Assembly: GCA_030826005.1 (NCBI GenBank)
Contig: JAPJOW010000059.1
Location: 1-20,092 of the forward strand
Length of the DNA: 20,092 nucleotides
From: Aliterella sp. RAGGC_92
Lineage (GTDB): Bacteria; Cyanobacteriota; Cyanobacteriia; Cyanobacteriales; Chroococcidiopsidaceae
Direction of reading: 5' to 3'
Positions 8,915 through 16,463 of this stretch are shown here, piece by piece. Positions within the stretch are counted from its first letter, which is position 1. Every line of letters begins with the position of its first letter. Made by a program: the position numbers and the translations under genes. A model generated the notes under the pieces. The model was not told the origin of the DNA. It saw only the letters and a list, made by a program, of their open reading frames with translations, and did not search any database.

Positions 8915-8952
8915 AAATATTAATTTTGAGCTTTGCAGCGTGTATTTTGCAG

Positions 8953-8994
8953 CTAAAGCTTGTAGTACATAGGTATTGCTACTACAAGCTTTAG
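8953..8994 (+). repeat. 15-bp perfect inverted repeat, possible terminator of BtuF-like gene
   Basis: CTAAAGCTTGTAGTA (8953-8967) pairs perfectly with 8980-8994 around a 12-base loop. It begins 39 bases after the BtuF-like stop codon. No T-run follows, so it is a poor intrinsic terminator on its own; it may instead be a 3' mRNA stabiliser or a repeat remnant next to the element at 8997. Confidence 0.55.
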
Positions 8995-8996
8995 AC

Positions 8997-9112
8997 TAGA
9001 CCTCTGGCAAAAGAATAAATTTTTTTCTTCAGTCGGCTTAAGCCGAGTTTAGCTGTAAGCAAGCGGTTTTTAACCCAAAGAAGGGCTAGGTGGGCTTTTG
9101 CAAAGTCCTCTA
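8997..9112. repeat. MITE-like element copy 1 with palindromic core
   Basis: Left end TAGACCTCTGGCAAAAG and right end, read in reverse complement, TAGAGGACTTTGCAAAAG form imperfect terminal inverted repeats. The core (9029-9076) includes the palindrome AGTCGGCTTAAGCCGA and AAGCAAGCGG and is strongly similar to 15412-15462. There is no coding capacity. Confidence 0.65.
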
Positions 9113-9574
9113 CTCAAGTGAATTTACCTGAGTTTTTGTAGATAACAGTTTGCTAAGTCCAGAGATTTTCTGTAACGACAAGTCCAAAATATCCAAGTAA
9201 CTTAGAAGTTGTTGGCGATGCTAGTAACTAAGCAATTGCCTAGTTTTAACTTTTTTAAATCTAGATAGGTAAGTTATGAGCTACTAAATTAATGCAAACA
9301 TAGAGTTCGTAATGGATATTAAAGTGCTAAAAACTTTTTTTAATCTGCCGATTGCCTACTTGTTTTACATTTTCTTTTGGGTAAAAGCCAAGACTAAAAA
9401 TTTATTTTTTATAATTTCTTTATTTTTTATCCCTAGAGTCTTGATGTAAGGTAGGTATAAAACCTTTTCAAACTGAAAATGTTTTTAGCATAAATTAACC
9501 GCATCTACCTAACATAAGTTTGCCTATTTTTCTCAATCTTTAATAAAAATTAGCAATACCTAAGAGGTGAGTAG

Positions 9575-12500
9575 ATGAATCGGAACTTTTTATTAGTTCG
9601 CGATCGCTTTTCGGCTGAAATCCTTGATCAAAGCGTTCAATTACCACTAATACTCGACCTTTTTAAGTTGATTCAGGCAGAGCCAAAATTAGCAGTGGAT
9701 TTTAGCAAAGCTTTGGAAACTAAAGAGTTTCAACTTGGCGATGTTGTTATTAACTATAGTAATCCAGTTTCATTAACTAAATCTGTTCCTGACGAACAAA
9801 GCAGCGAAACTTTTTACATTATTTGCGAAGGAAAAATCCGCTTACTAGGCTTTGACAAGGAAAAAAACCGCGAAGTATCCGTCTTAGTATTGGAAACAGG
9901 GGCAGTATTTGGCATAGAAAACTTATTTAGCCAGGAAACTTTAACTAAAGCGATCGCCAGCAGCCAAGTTAAAGTGGCTCAAATGCCAATAGACGAACTT
10001 AATAAGTGGTTAGAAGCATTGCCAAGTCTGCAACAGCATTTAATTAAAATTGCCCAGCAAAGGCATTGTCTAACTTTTTTTAAAACTGAAACTCAACATA
10101 AATCGCTTCCCAGTCATCAAATCGAGCAACTATTGCCTTATTTGACAGAAATTAGCGTCAAAAAAGACAGTTTACTGGGGGAAGCAACCCCCGCCGCCAC
10201 AGGACATTTTTGGCTTTGTAGGGGAGAAATTCAGACTTTAAACGGAGAATTGCCCCCACCGACAATAGGTAAAAGTTGGGGCTATCCTAACTTAGAACTA
10301 CCAGCAAGTTGGAGTGCTAAAACAGACTTAGTAGTTTACTACTTACCCCAAAAGCATTGGCAAGCAGCAAGTGCGATCGCGCCAAGCTCAACAACGGCTG
10401 TCATTGCTGGCGGCGAACAAAATTCAAGCAACGGGCATATCAAACCAGCAAAAGCCATCCAAGCCCCGCCGCAACCAAAAAGCTTACCGCCTGCACAAAT
10501 TGATTTTCCGCAACCAGTCCGCCAGAACCTCAAACAAGTTCCATTTTGGCGTTTAAAGAATTTACACTTTGGACGCAGACTACCGTTTATTCAACAACAA
10601 AGTTCCGCAGATTGTGGTGCAGCGTGTCTAGCAACGATCGGTCGCTATTGGGGCAAACGCTTTAGTATCAATACTTTGCGAAACTTAGCTGGAGTAGAAC
10701 GTGCCGGGGCTTCTCTTAAGGGTTTAGCCAAAGCTGCGGAAAACTTAGGTTATAATGCAAGACCCGTCCGGGCAAGTTTAAGTCGCTTAGAATTGCAATC
10801 AAACCCTTGGATTGCTCACTGGCAAGGAAATCATTATATTGTCGTTCACCGCGTCAAAAAAGATCGCGTCTTTGTTGTCGATCCGGGCGTTGGTAAGCGA
10901 GTGCTTTCAAGAGCAGATTTTCTTGATGGCTGGACTGGTTACGGACTATTACTCGATCCTACAGAGTTACTCGATTCTGCAACCGAAGATAAAGTTACCC
11001 TCGGTCAGTTTTGGGGCGCGGTTTTGCCTTATCGCTCCTTGCTATGGCAGATTGTTTTGCTATCATTGCTGATTCAGGTTTTTGGTTTAGTTACGCCTGT
11101 ATTTACTCAGATCGTTCTCGACCAAGTAGTAGTGCAAAAAAGCTACTCAACTTTAAACGTGTTTGCGCTGGGACTATTGCTATTTGGCATTTGGCGGATT
11201 GGCTTAACTACTACACGCCAGTACTTGCTAGATTATTTTTCTAACCGCTTTGACTTGACGCTGATTAGCGGATTTATTAGCCATACTTTATTATTGCCAC
11301 TCAAGTTTTTTGAATCGCGGCGGGTTGGCGACATTGTTACCCGCGTTCAAGAAAACCGCAAAGTGCAGCGATTTATTACTCGCCAAGCAATTCTCGCGCT
11401 GTTAGATTCATTGACTGCGATTATTTATCTTGGGTTGATGTTTTATTACAACTGGCGCTTGGCAATCCTTGTAATTGCAATTATTCCGCCCATTGCTATT
11501 TTGACGTTGATATCAACTCCTTGGTTGCGACGAGTTTCAAGAGAAATTTTTAATGAAACTGCCAATCAAAACTCTCTGCTAGTCGAAATGCTCACCGGAG
11601 TTGCCGCCGTCAAAGCCGCCGCCAGCGAACGCGAAATTCGCTGGCGGTGGGAAGATCGCTTCGTTAGCGCTCTCAATGCTCAGTTTAAGGGGCAAAATTT
11701 GGCTAATGGCTTACAAGCGACTAGCGGATTAATTAATACTTTGGGCAGTACCGCTTTGCTATGGTACGGAGCAACTTTAGTAATTCAAGGTCAGCTAAGT
11801 ATCGGGCAATTTGTGGCTTTTAATATGATGATTGGCAATGTAATTAACCCAGTTTTATCGGTAGTTAATCTGTGGGATAAATTGCAAGAAGTGCTGATTT
11901 CGGTAGAAAGGCTCAATGATGTTTTTTCCTCGCCTAGAGAGGAAACCCCGCAAAACCCGTTACTAATATTGCCGCCAATTGAAGGAGAGGTCAAGCTTGA
12001 GAATTTAACTTTCCGTTATCACCAAGAGCAAGAACGCAATACTATTGAGAATCTGACGTTTACCGCCGTTCAAGGACAAACTATTGCAATCGTTGGTCGT
12101 AGTGGTTCGGGTAAGAGTACTTTAGTTCGTTTATTGCAAGGCTTGTATCAACCCAATAGCGGGCGGATTTTAATTGACGGTAACGATCTGCGCCACATTT
12201 CTCCTTATTCTTTACGAAGTCAGTTAGGGGTAGTACCCCAGGAGTGTTTTTTGTTTTCCGGCACTATTTTGGAAAATATCACGCTGTATCGGGCTGATTT
12301 TAGTTTAGAGCAGGTAATGGAAGTAGCCAAACTTGCCGAGGCACATACGTTTATTCAAGACTTGCCTTTGGGATACAACACTCAAGTAGGGGAAAGAGGG
12401 ACGGCGCTTTCAGGGGGACAAAGACAACGAATTGCGATCGCTCGTGCTTTGATGGGCGACCCCCGCATTTTGGTCTTAGATGAGGCAACAAGTTCTCTCG

Positions 12501-12715
12501 ATACCGAGTCGGAGCGCCGCTTTCAGCAAAATCTTACTCGTCTAGTGCGCGATCGCACGACTTTTATTATTGCTCACCGTTTGTCTACGGTACAAAATGC
12601 CGATTGTATTCTCGTCCTCGATCGAGGCGTACTTGTAGAAACTGGCAACCATCAGCAACTTATGGAACAAAAAGGTCTTTATTATCACTTAGCTCAGCAA
12701 CAACTAGCCCTTTAA
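9575..12715 (+). CDS. HetC-like peptidase-containing ABC exporter (CRP-like domain, C39 peptidase, TMD, NBD)
   Basis: 1046 residues. Residues ~45-150 resemble a cyclic-nucleotide-binding (CRP-like) domain; ~335-470 form a C39 peptidase with the full active site: Gln341, Cys347 in SSADCGAACLATIG, His420 in GNHYIVVH and Asp436 in VVDPG. The transmembrane domain spans ~480-760, and the ATPase has Walker A GRSGSGKST (841-849), signature LSGGQ (945-949), Walker B ILVLDEATS (Asp969, Glu970) and His1001. C39 exporters cut leader peptides after Gly-Gly and pump the product across the inner membrane. The seven Gly-Gly peptides downstream are the obvious cargo. Length and architecture match cyanobacterial HetC, and a HetP-family gene lies just downstream as in Anabaena, where hetC and hetP are neighbours. 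The start is ATG 9575 with AGAGGTGA upstream. No terminator follows. Confidence 0.92.
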   Translation: MNRNFLLVRDRFSAEILDQSVQLPLILDLFKLIQAEPKLAVDFSKALETKEFQLGDVVINYSNPVSLTKSVPDEQSSETFYIICEGKIRLLGFDKEKNREVSVLVLETGAVFGIENLFSQETLTKAIASSQVKVAQMPIDELNKWLEALPSLQQHLIKIAQQRHCLTFFKTETQHKSLPSHQIEQLLPYLTEISVKKDSLLGEATPAATGHFWLCRGEIQTLNGELPPPTIGKSWGYPNLELPASWSAKTDLVVYYLPQKHWQAASAIAPSSTTAVIAGGEQNSSNGHIKPAKAIQAPPQPKSLPPAQIDFPQPVRQNLKQVPFWRLKNLHFGRRLPFIQQQSSADCGAACLATIGRYWGKRFSINTLRNLAGVERAGASLKGLAKAAENLGYNARPVRASLSRLELQSNPWIAHWQGNHYIVVHRVKKDRVFVVDPGVGKRVLSRADFLDGWTGYGLLLDPTELLDSATEDKVTLGQFWGAVLPYRSLLWQIVLLSLLIQVFGLVTPVFTQIVLDQVVVQKSYSTLNVFALGLLLFGIWRIGLTTTRQYLLDYFSNRFDLTLISGFISHTLLLPLKFFESRRVGDIVTRVQENRKVQRFITRQAILALLDSLTAIIYLGLMFYYNWRLAILVIAIIPPIAILTLISTPWLRRVSREIFNETANQNSLLVEMLTGVAAVKAAASEREIRWRWEDRFVSALNAQFKGQNLANGLQATSGLINTLGSTALLWYGATLVIQGQLSIGQFVAFNMMIGNVINPVLSVVNLWDKLQEVLISVERLNDVFSSPREETPQNPLLILPPIEGEVKLENLTFRYHQEQERNTIENLTFTAVQGQTIAIVGRSGSGKSTLVRLLQGLYQPNSGRILIDGNDLRHISPYSLRSQLGVVPQECFLFSGTILENITLYRADFSLEQVMEVAKLAEAHTFIQDLPLGYNTQVGERGTALSGGQRQRIAIARALMGDPRILVLDEATSSLDTESERRFQQNLTRLVRDRTTFIIAHRLSTVQNADCILVLDRGVLVETGNHQQLMEQKGLYYHLAQQQLAL

Positions 12716-12725
12716 AAAACTGGTT

Positions 12726-12846
12726 TAGACCTCAGGGGCGATACTAGATTCGTTTCTAGGCGTAGAAAAGGAACTGTAAATCCGATTTCACTCATACATA
12801 CTTGTGGGGCTAGGGGGACAGAAAATTATTCACTTCTTGAGGTCTA
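12726..12846. repeat. MITE-like element copy 2 with perfect 9-bp terminal inverted repeats
   Basis: TAGACCTCA at 12726-12734 and its exact reverse complement TGAGGTCTA at 12838-12846 bound a 121-bp noncoding segment. Its right part (12804-12846) resembles 15346-15390 (GGGGCTAGGGGGACAGAAAA against GGGGGTAGGGGAGCGAAAAA). It lies between the exporter and adaptor genes and ends 24 bp before the hlyD operator, so its insertion may have separated a once tighter operon. Confidence 0.6.
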
Positions 12847-12870
12847 TTTATAAAAGTTGACGTAGAAAAA

Positions 12871-12911
12871 TGCCAATTTGGCAAATTCCTGTCAAAAATC
12901 AAACCTAGTAT
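12871..12911 (+). promoter_or_regulatory. Class-II-type promoter of hlyD-hetP (TGCCA-N3-TGGCA, N22, TAGTAT)
   Basis: The palindrome TGCCAATTTGGCA at 12871-12883 is followed after exactly 22 bases by TAGTAT (12906-12911), which fits a TANNNT -10 box. The palindrome would be centred near -41 from a start at about 12917, and no -35 box is seen. The same arrangement with identical spacing occurs before peptides 1, 3 and 6. The distance to the hlyD ATG is 180 bp, longer than the 79-85 bp of the peptide units. Confidence 0.7.
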
Positions 12912-13062
12912 GTATACGGAGACTGCAATTAGTTTATATGAAGTTTTGATAAAGATTTGAGTGAAATTACTGAAATTTATCGTTGTAAAAGTGGAGTCAT
13001 ACCCATAAAAAGCAAGCCCAAGTAACTGTTCTGACCAATTACTAAACGATTGAGTAACTAAT

Positions 13063-14710
13063 ATGAATAAATTCGATTCCCTAACAATTGCTGAACCTGC
13101 CTTTCTCAGCATTGAAGACGAAGAATATATTTCATCTACCCATGCAAGTTCGATCTATGGAGGCTTGCCTAATTCCACCACCGCAGTTTTAGAAAAGCCT
13201 GCTCAAATACAACAGACAAGATCGAAACCAACAGTTACAGCTATAAGCGCTCCTGTTCGGGAAGTTATTAGCGATCGCAATTGGTCGCCGGGCTTGCAAA
13301 ACTTATTAGCAGAACCGCCAGCTACTTTTCCTCGCCAGCTATTGTTAGGAGGAGTAGTTTTTTTTATTGCTTTTGGAGCTTGGGCTTGGCTGGGGAAAGT
13401 GCAGGAAATAGGTCATGCGCGCGGGCGGCTAGTTCCCGAAGGAGAAGTATATAAGCTCAACCCCGCCCAGTCGGGTAAAGCCGTCCGCCTGGCGGTACTA
13501 GAAGGCGATGAAGTCAAAGCAGGACAAATGTTGGTCGAACTCGATACTACCGAAGCTAGTAGTAAAGTTGTGAGTTTACAACAGCAATTGGCAGCTTACG
13601 AAGTTGAATTAAACCAAAAGCAAGAGCTAATGGCTAAAAATCAATTAGAAGGACAAAAGCGCATCGCCATCGCCTCTGCAAACGTACAATCTCAACAAGC
13701 AGCGATCGCCGCCGTCCAAGTAAAAGCGACAACTACCCAAAAGTTGATTGGATTAATGGAGAGCGAACTAACCGCAAGCCAAGCTCGTTTGCAAAAACTA
13801 GCACCGCTAAAAGCTACAAGTAAAGAGCGCTTGCAACAGTTGCAAGCGGATGTAGTAGCAAACCAAGCTCGAATTAGCAGGCTACAAACGTTGGTAGATG
13901 AGGGGGCGATTTCTAAAGCATTTATTTCAAGCAGAACAAACTTTGCGCGATCGCATCTCTGCTATTACCCAAAGTCAATTACAGGAAGATGCAGTTACTA
14001 AAGAAAGGCTATTTCAAGCCGAGCAAACTTTACGCGATCGCTTGGCTAGTATCACCCAAAACCAAGGCGAACTACAACACATTTGGGCGCAAAAAGCTCA
14101 ACTTCAAGCGGGACTCGCCCAAAAGCAAGCTGAAGCTAGTGCAATTGGAATAGAAAATCAGCAACAAGCTCAACAAATGCAACTCGATAGCGATCGCCTA
14201 AAAGCAAACATCGCTCAAACCCAAAGTTTGCTTCGTACTGCCCAAACAAAGCTATCACAACGGTTTATTCTTGCTCCTGTCGATGGTGTTGTATCGTCTC
14301 TTAGCGTCCGCAATCCTGGCGAATTTGTCCAAACAGGACAAACCGTAGCAGAAATAGCACCCCGCACAGCACCGCTAATTTTGGCGGCTAATTTGCCCGA
14401 TCGAGAAGCTGGGTTTGTAAAAGTAGGAATGGAGGTGCAAGTCAAGCTAGACGCTTACCCTTATCAAGATTTCGGCACGATTACAGGTAAAGTTACATCT
14501 ATTTCTCCCGATACTACCGACGATCGACAAGGCGCAGTGTATCGAGTTGAAGTGAGCCTAGAGCGCCGCTACATTACTGCCAACAATCAAACCATCTCTT
14601 TCAAAGCGGGTCAAACGGCTACCGCAGATATTATCATTCGGCGGCGGCGGATTGCAGACTTGCTTCTCGATCCCATCAAACAACTACAACAAGACGGACT
14701 GAACTTATAA
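13063..14710 (+). pseudogene. HlyD-family membrane fusion protein, interrupted by a frameshift near 13921
   Basis: Frame 1 from ATG 13063 encodes a cytosolic N-terminus, one membrane segment (residues 91-110), a lipoyl-like beta region (GRLVPEGEVYKLNPAQSGK, then VLEGDEVKAGQMLVELD, ~120-162) and a long Gln/Ala coiled coil, then runs out of family-like sequence after VDEGAISKA (codon ending 13920). The +1 frame from 13922 continues the coiled coil at LFQAEQTLRDR and goes on to the second lipoyl half (RFILAPVDGVVSSLSVRNPGEFVQTGQTVAEIAP) and the beta-barrel, ending at 14710. Restoring the frame gives about 549 codons, normal for this family. Loss of two T from a T5 run, or one extra base, would explain it. 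A 29-residue repeat (LFQAEQTLRDR) occurs at 13922 and 14009. HlyD links the ABC exporter to the outer membrane, so a true break would disable export. A sequencing error or recoding cannot be excluded. Confidence 0.85.
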
Positions 14711-14778
14711 ATCATCAGTCTCATCATCATAAAAAACTGTTTTAGAATCTCTAACTTTATATCCGAGGCGCGATCGCT

Positions 14779-15171
14779 ATGACTCATCAAACGTCTTCCC
14801 AATACTCAAAACTTGACAAAGCAATGAATCCCGAACAATTTGAACAACTTGTTGAAGCTATTGTTGATGGCAAGTATTCTTGGGCTTGCGTTTTAATTTT
14901 GCGTTTTGCTGGCTACAATCCCCTGCACTATATTCCCTACCGGACTTACAACCGCTTAATGAAAGAGCGTTCCCAAACGAGCGGGCGCAGTACCTATCAA
15001 ACAGACACTACCCATCACAGTACCTCTGCAAATCATTACAGCCGAATTGGCGATCTTAGCTATTTGGAAGTTGTCGGCGATCGCCAAAATCAAATTCGTG
15101 GCGGTAACTTAGAGTTATGGCTGAATGAAAAACTACAAGACTACACCTTAATTAAATTCGATTTAAGTTGA
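14779..15171 (+). CDS. HetP-family protein
   Basis: 130 residues. Residues 17-63 hold the hallmark HetP block: FEQLVEAIVDGKYSWACVLI and then LRFAGYNPLHYIPYRTYNRL (identical in style to HetP of Anabaena and its paralogues). The C-terminal half (64-130) is polar, Ser/Thr/His-rich and then ends with GDLSYLEVVGDRQNQI and a charged tail; this part is variable in the family. HetP promotes commitment to heterocyst differentiation in Anabaena, and homologues also exist in strains without heterocysts; the biochemical activity is unknown. It begins 68 bp after hlyD with no terminator between, and a good intrinsic terminator follows (15199-15240), so hlyD and this gene form one unit. GAGG at 14765-14768 precedes the ATG by 10 bases; an internal ATG at 14824 is an alternative. 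Whether this is the hetP orthologue or a paralogue cannot be told here. Confidence 0.9.
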   Translation: MTHQTSSQYSKLDKAMNPEQFEQLVEAIVDGKYSWACVLILRFAGYNPLHYIPYRTYNRLMKERSQTSGRSTYQTDTTHHSTSANHYSRIGDLSYLEVVGDRQNQIRGGNLELWLNEKLQDYTLIKFDLS

Positions 15172-15198
15172 GCAAAAATAAATTAATATTTTCTTTTC

Positions 15199-15240
15199 AA
15201 AAGCTTGACAATCGCTAAATTGAGGTTGTCAAGCTTTTTT
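15199..15240 (+). terminator. Intrinsic terminator after HetP-family gene
   Basis: AAAAGCTTGACAA (15199-15211) pairs perfectly over 13 bp with 15226-15238, with a 14-base loop, and the right arm runs into T6 (15235-15240). It lies 28 bp after the stop codon at 15171. Confidence 0.9.
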
Positions 15241-15264
15241 GCGATCGCTTAGTAGCAAATAAAG

Positions 15265-15400
15265 ATTATACCTCTTGCATGAATCCAAGAAAGCCCCATA
15301 AATCCCCCAACTTTGGGGGACTTTAAACTCCAGTTCCCCTCAGAATTGGGGGGGTAGGGGAGCGAAAAATTATTTACGCAAAAAGTCTATTATACCTCTT
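15265..15400. repeat. Repeat element flanked by 12-bp direct repeats, with C5/G5 hairpins
   Basis: ATTATACCTCTT occurs at 15265-15276 and again at 15389-15400, bounding about 112 bp. Inside are CCCCCAACTTTGGGGG (15304-15319) and a G-rich stretch at 15348-15360, sequences typical of dispersed cyanobacterial spacer repeats. The right part resembles the right part of the element at 12726-12846. The ends resemble the TAGACCTC termini of the other elements, with TATACCTC here. Confidence 0.6.
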
Positions 15401-15497
15401 AAGTATATTTTTCTTCAGTCGGCTTAAGCCGACTTTAACTATAAGCAAGCGGGTTTTAACCCTAGGCGGGCTAGTTATTTTTTTGCAAGACCTTTAT
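15390..15497. repeat. Dispersed palindromic repeat, second copy
   Basis: The core from 15412 (TTCTTCAGTCGGCTTAAGCC) to 15462 is nearly identical to 9028-9076 and includes the perfect palindrome AGTCGGCTTAAGCCGACT (15418-15435). The right end TTTTGCAAGACC (15482-15493) matches the right end of the copy at 8997-9112 (TTTTGCAAAGTCC). Confidence 0.7.
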
Positions 15498-15520
15498 TGT
15501 TTTCACTATATTAAAATATC

Positions 15521-15561
15521 TGCCAAAGTGGCAAGTCAAGAATAATTCTATCGGCTAAATT
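15521..15561 (+). promoter_or_regulatory. Class-II-type promoter of peptide 1 (TGCCA-N3-TGGCA, N22, TAAATT)
   Basis: TGCCAAAGTGGCA at 15521-15533, exactly 22 bases, then TAAATT at 15556-15561 as -10. The palindrome ends 79 bp before the ATG of peptide 1. The middle three bases differ from the other copies while both arms are intact, as expected for a protein-binding site. Confidence 0.75.
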
Positions 15562-15567
15562 ATTGAT

Positions 15568-15584
15568 AACAACACAAAGTTGTT
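15568..15584 (+). promoter_or_regulatory. Hairpin at the predicted mRNA 5' end, peptide 1
   Basis: AACAAC (15568-15573) pairs with GTTGTT (15579-15584) around ACAAA. It starts about one base after the transcription start predicted from the -10 box at 15556-15561. Peptides 3 and 6 have a hairpin in the same position with different stem sequence. Confidence 0.5.
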
Positions 15585-15611
15585 TAAACGAAAGCCAAAA
15601 AGGATAAACAC

Positions 15612-15839
15612 ATGATTATTTGCGATCTAAATCATCTAGAAATTATTGATGAAGCCGTAGAAATTGTAGGTGGAGAAACAATAATTCCAACTTATGACTT
15701 TTTTGCTTTAGCAGAAGCAGGCTCGGTTGCTGATGCTATTGGTACTATTTCTCAAACTGCTACGATTACAGAAACAGGCGCGGTTGCTGGTCTTTTCTCT
15801 AAATCTCTATCTTTATCTACCTCCTTTGCTGCTAATTAG
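15612..15839 (+). CDS. Double-glycine leader peptide 1 (predicted export substrate)
   Basis: 75 residues. The leader MIICDLNHLEIIDEAVEIVGG has the Gly-Gly cleavage site at 20-21, and the pattern [MI]-I-x-D-L-x-H-L-E is shared with peptides 3-6. The predicted mature part is 54 residues (ETIIPTYDFF onward), rich in Ala, Thr and Ser, without Cys, ending with TISQTATITETG and a Ser/Leu stretch. There is no Sec signal. Processing and export by the C39 exporter upstream is inferred from the leader and context. Without Cys and without modification enzymes nearby it is unlikely to be a lanthipeptide; whether it is a bacteriocin, a signal or a surface peptide cannot be told. AAGGA at 15600-15604 is the Shine-Dalgarno. 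It has its own promoter of the shared type. Confidence 0.8.
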   Translation: MIICDLNHLEIIDEAVEIVGGETIIPTYDFFALAEAGSVADAIGTISQTATITETGAVAGLFSKSLSLSTSFAAN

Positions 15840-16037
15840 CTAAGTATCTTGAAGGAATAAATTGCTAGAAAAATTTATTTTATTTCGGTGGTTTTTTCCT
15901 TTTAATTACTTATAACTTATAACTTTGACTAATTCAAAAACAGGTCAAAGCAGTGTCTATAAATTAACTGTAGATAGTGCTTATCAAGCCTAATTCGTTG
16001 ATTTTTTGTTTAATTAGACTTGTCAAGGAGAGAGCCA

Positions 16038-16307
16038 GTGAGCCGATTAACGATTACAAATTTAAGTTTTTTTGATGTATTAATACCTAATGAATCTAAA
16101 GTCGAAGGTGGCGCGCTCGTGCCATTTCCCTCTACGGCTTTAGATACTGACCTTGATACTAAGTTGCTAACAAACTTCAGCAATACAGGGAATTTAGAAA
16201 ATGGATTTAATATCCAAACTTTAACCCTTGGGAGTGGTGCAGGTGCGGCGGCTTCTGCGGTTTCAATATTTGGTCAAGCTACCGCAGATGCGGAGTCCAT
16301 AGTTTAA
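16038..16307 (+). CDS. Double-glycine leader peptide 2, divergent
   Basis: 89 residues from a GTG start. AAGGAG at 16025-16030 lies seven bases upstream, which favours GTG 16038 over an in-frame TTG at 16020 that overlaps the ribosome site. The leader MSRLTITNLSFFDVLIPNES reaches Gly-Gly at residues 24-25 (KVEGG) and is longer and more divergent than in peptides 1 and 3-6, though the T-N-L-x-F spacing resembles D-L-N-H-L. The predicted mature part of 64 residues is Leu/Thr/Asn-rich and then Gly/Ala-rich (GSGAGAAASAVSIFGQATAD). No Cys. It has no copy of the TGCCA palindrome upstream, so it either depends on read-through from peptide 1 or has an unrecognised promoter in the 198-bp spacer. Confidence 0.7.
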   Translation: MSRLTITNLSFFDVLIPNESKVEGGALVPFPSTALDTDLDTKLLTNFSNTGNLENGFNIQTLTLGSGAGAAASAVSIFGQATADAESIV

Positions 16308-16320
16308 AACTTTGCAATTA

Positions 16321-16355
16321 ATATTTAGCGATTAAACAGTGCGATCGCTAAATAT
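16321..16355 (+). terminator. Stem-loop after peptide 2 (part of double terminator)
   Basis: ATATTTAGCGAT (16321-16332) pairs perfectly with ATCGCTAAATAT (16344-16355) around 11 bases. It begins 13 bp after the stop and precedes a second, T-tailed hairpin at 16362. Confidence 0.6.
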
Positions 16356-16361
16356 AATATT

Positions 16362-16407
16362 CACTTCTAACTTGCTTTTAAAAAGTATAGTTTAGAAGTG
16401 TTTTTTT
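16362..16407 (+). terminator. Intrinsic terminator after peptide 2
   Basis: CACTTCTAA (16362-16370) pairs with TTAGAAGTG (16392-16400), followed by T7 (16401-16407). It isolates peptides 1-2 from the unit starting at peptide 3. Confidence 0.8.
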
Positions 16408-16463
16408 ATTTAATAACTTTCAAAAATTAACTAATAAAACGCCAAAATTATAAATCAAATAAA

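Larger units (their letters stand above)
8915..9574. other. 660-bp intergenic region upstream of the exporter gene
   Basis: It contains, in order, a 15-bp perfect inverted repeat (8953-8994), a MITE-like element (8997-9112), and an imperfect hairpin 9112-9133 followed by T5 that could be a weak terminator. The AT-rich stretch 9140-9574 must carry the promoter of the HetC-like gene. AGAGGTGA at 9563-9570 is a good Shine-Dalgarno for the ATG at 9575. No TGCCA-N3-TGGCA site, no open frame with a recognisable protein and no RNA gene were seen. Confidence 0.6.
12716..13062. other. Spacer between HetC-like and hlyD genes
   Basis: It holds a MITE-like element (12726-12846), then the class-II-type promoter of hlyD (12871-12911), then a 5' untranslated stretch of about 146 bases if transcription begins near 12917. 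A weak hairpin with arms AGACT (12920-12924) and AGTTT (12931-12935) lies at the predicted transcript start. No strong terminator is seen after the exporter gene, so read-through into hlyD is also possible. Confidence 0.6.
15172..15611. other. Spacer between HetP-family gene and peptide 1
   Basis: It contains the terminator of the hlyD-hetP unit (15199-15240), two adjoining repeat elements (15265-15400 and 15390-15497), then the promoter of peptide 1 (15521-15561) and its 5' hairpin (15568-15584). I see no coding sequence or structured RNA gene besides these. Confidence 0.7.

Noticed and set aside
9112..9137. Imperfect hairpin with T5 upstream of the exporter as a terminator
   Set aside because: The stem is only five plus two pairs with a mismatch and lies about 200 bp beyond the nearest stop codon; noted in the spacer entry only.
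12810..13112. Minus-strand open frame across the hlyD promoter
   Set aside because: It overlaps the start of hlyD and the promoter module, has no recognisable domain and no ribosome site.
13150..13170. Gly-Gly in the N-terminus of HlyD (SSIYGG) as another leader peptide
   Set aside because: It lies in a cytosolic N-terminal stretch of an adaptor protein, lacks the leader block, and Gly-Gly alone is common.
13898..14710. Reading the second half of hlyD as an independent gene starting at ATG 13898
   Set aside because: The first residues from 13898 are out of frame with the family; homology-like sequence starts only at 13922 and continues the same coiled coil, so it is one gene with a frameshift.
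15856..15879. AT-only hairpin after peptide 1 as a terminator
   Set aside because: An 8-bp A/T stem (AATAAATT/AATTTATT) without a clean T-tail is too weak to call; read-through to peptide 2 remains likely.
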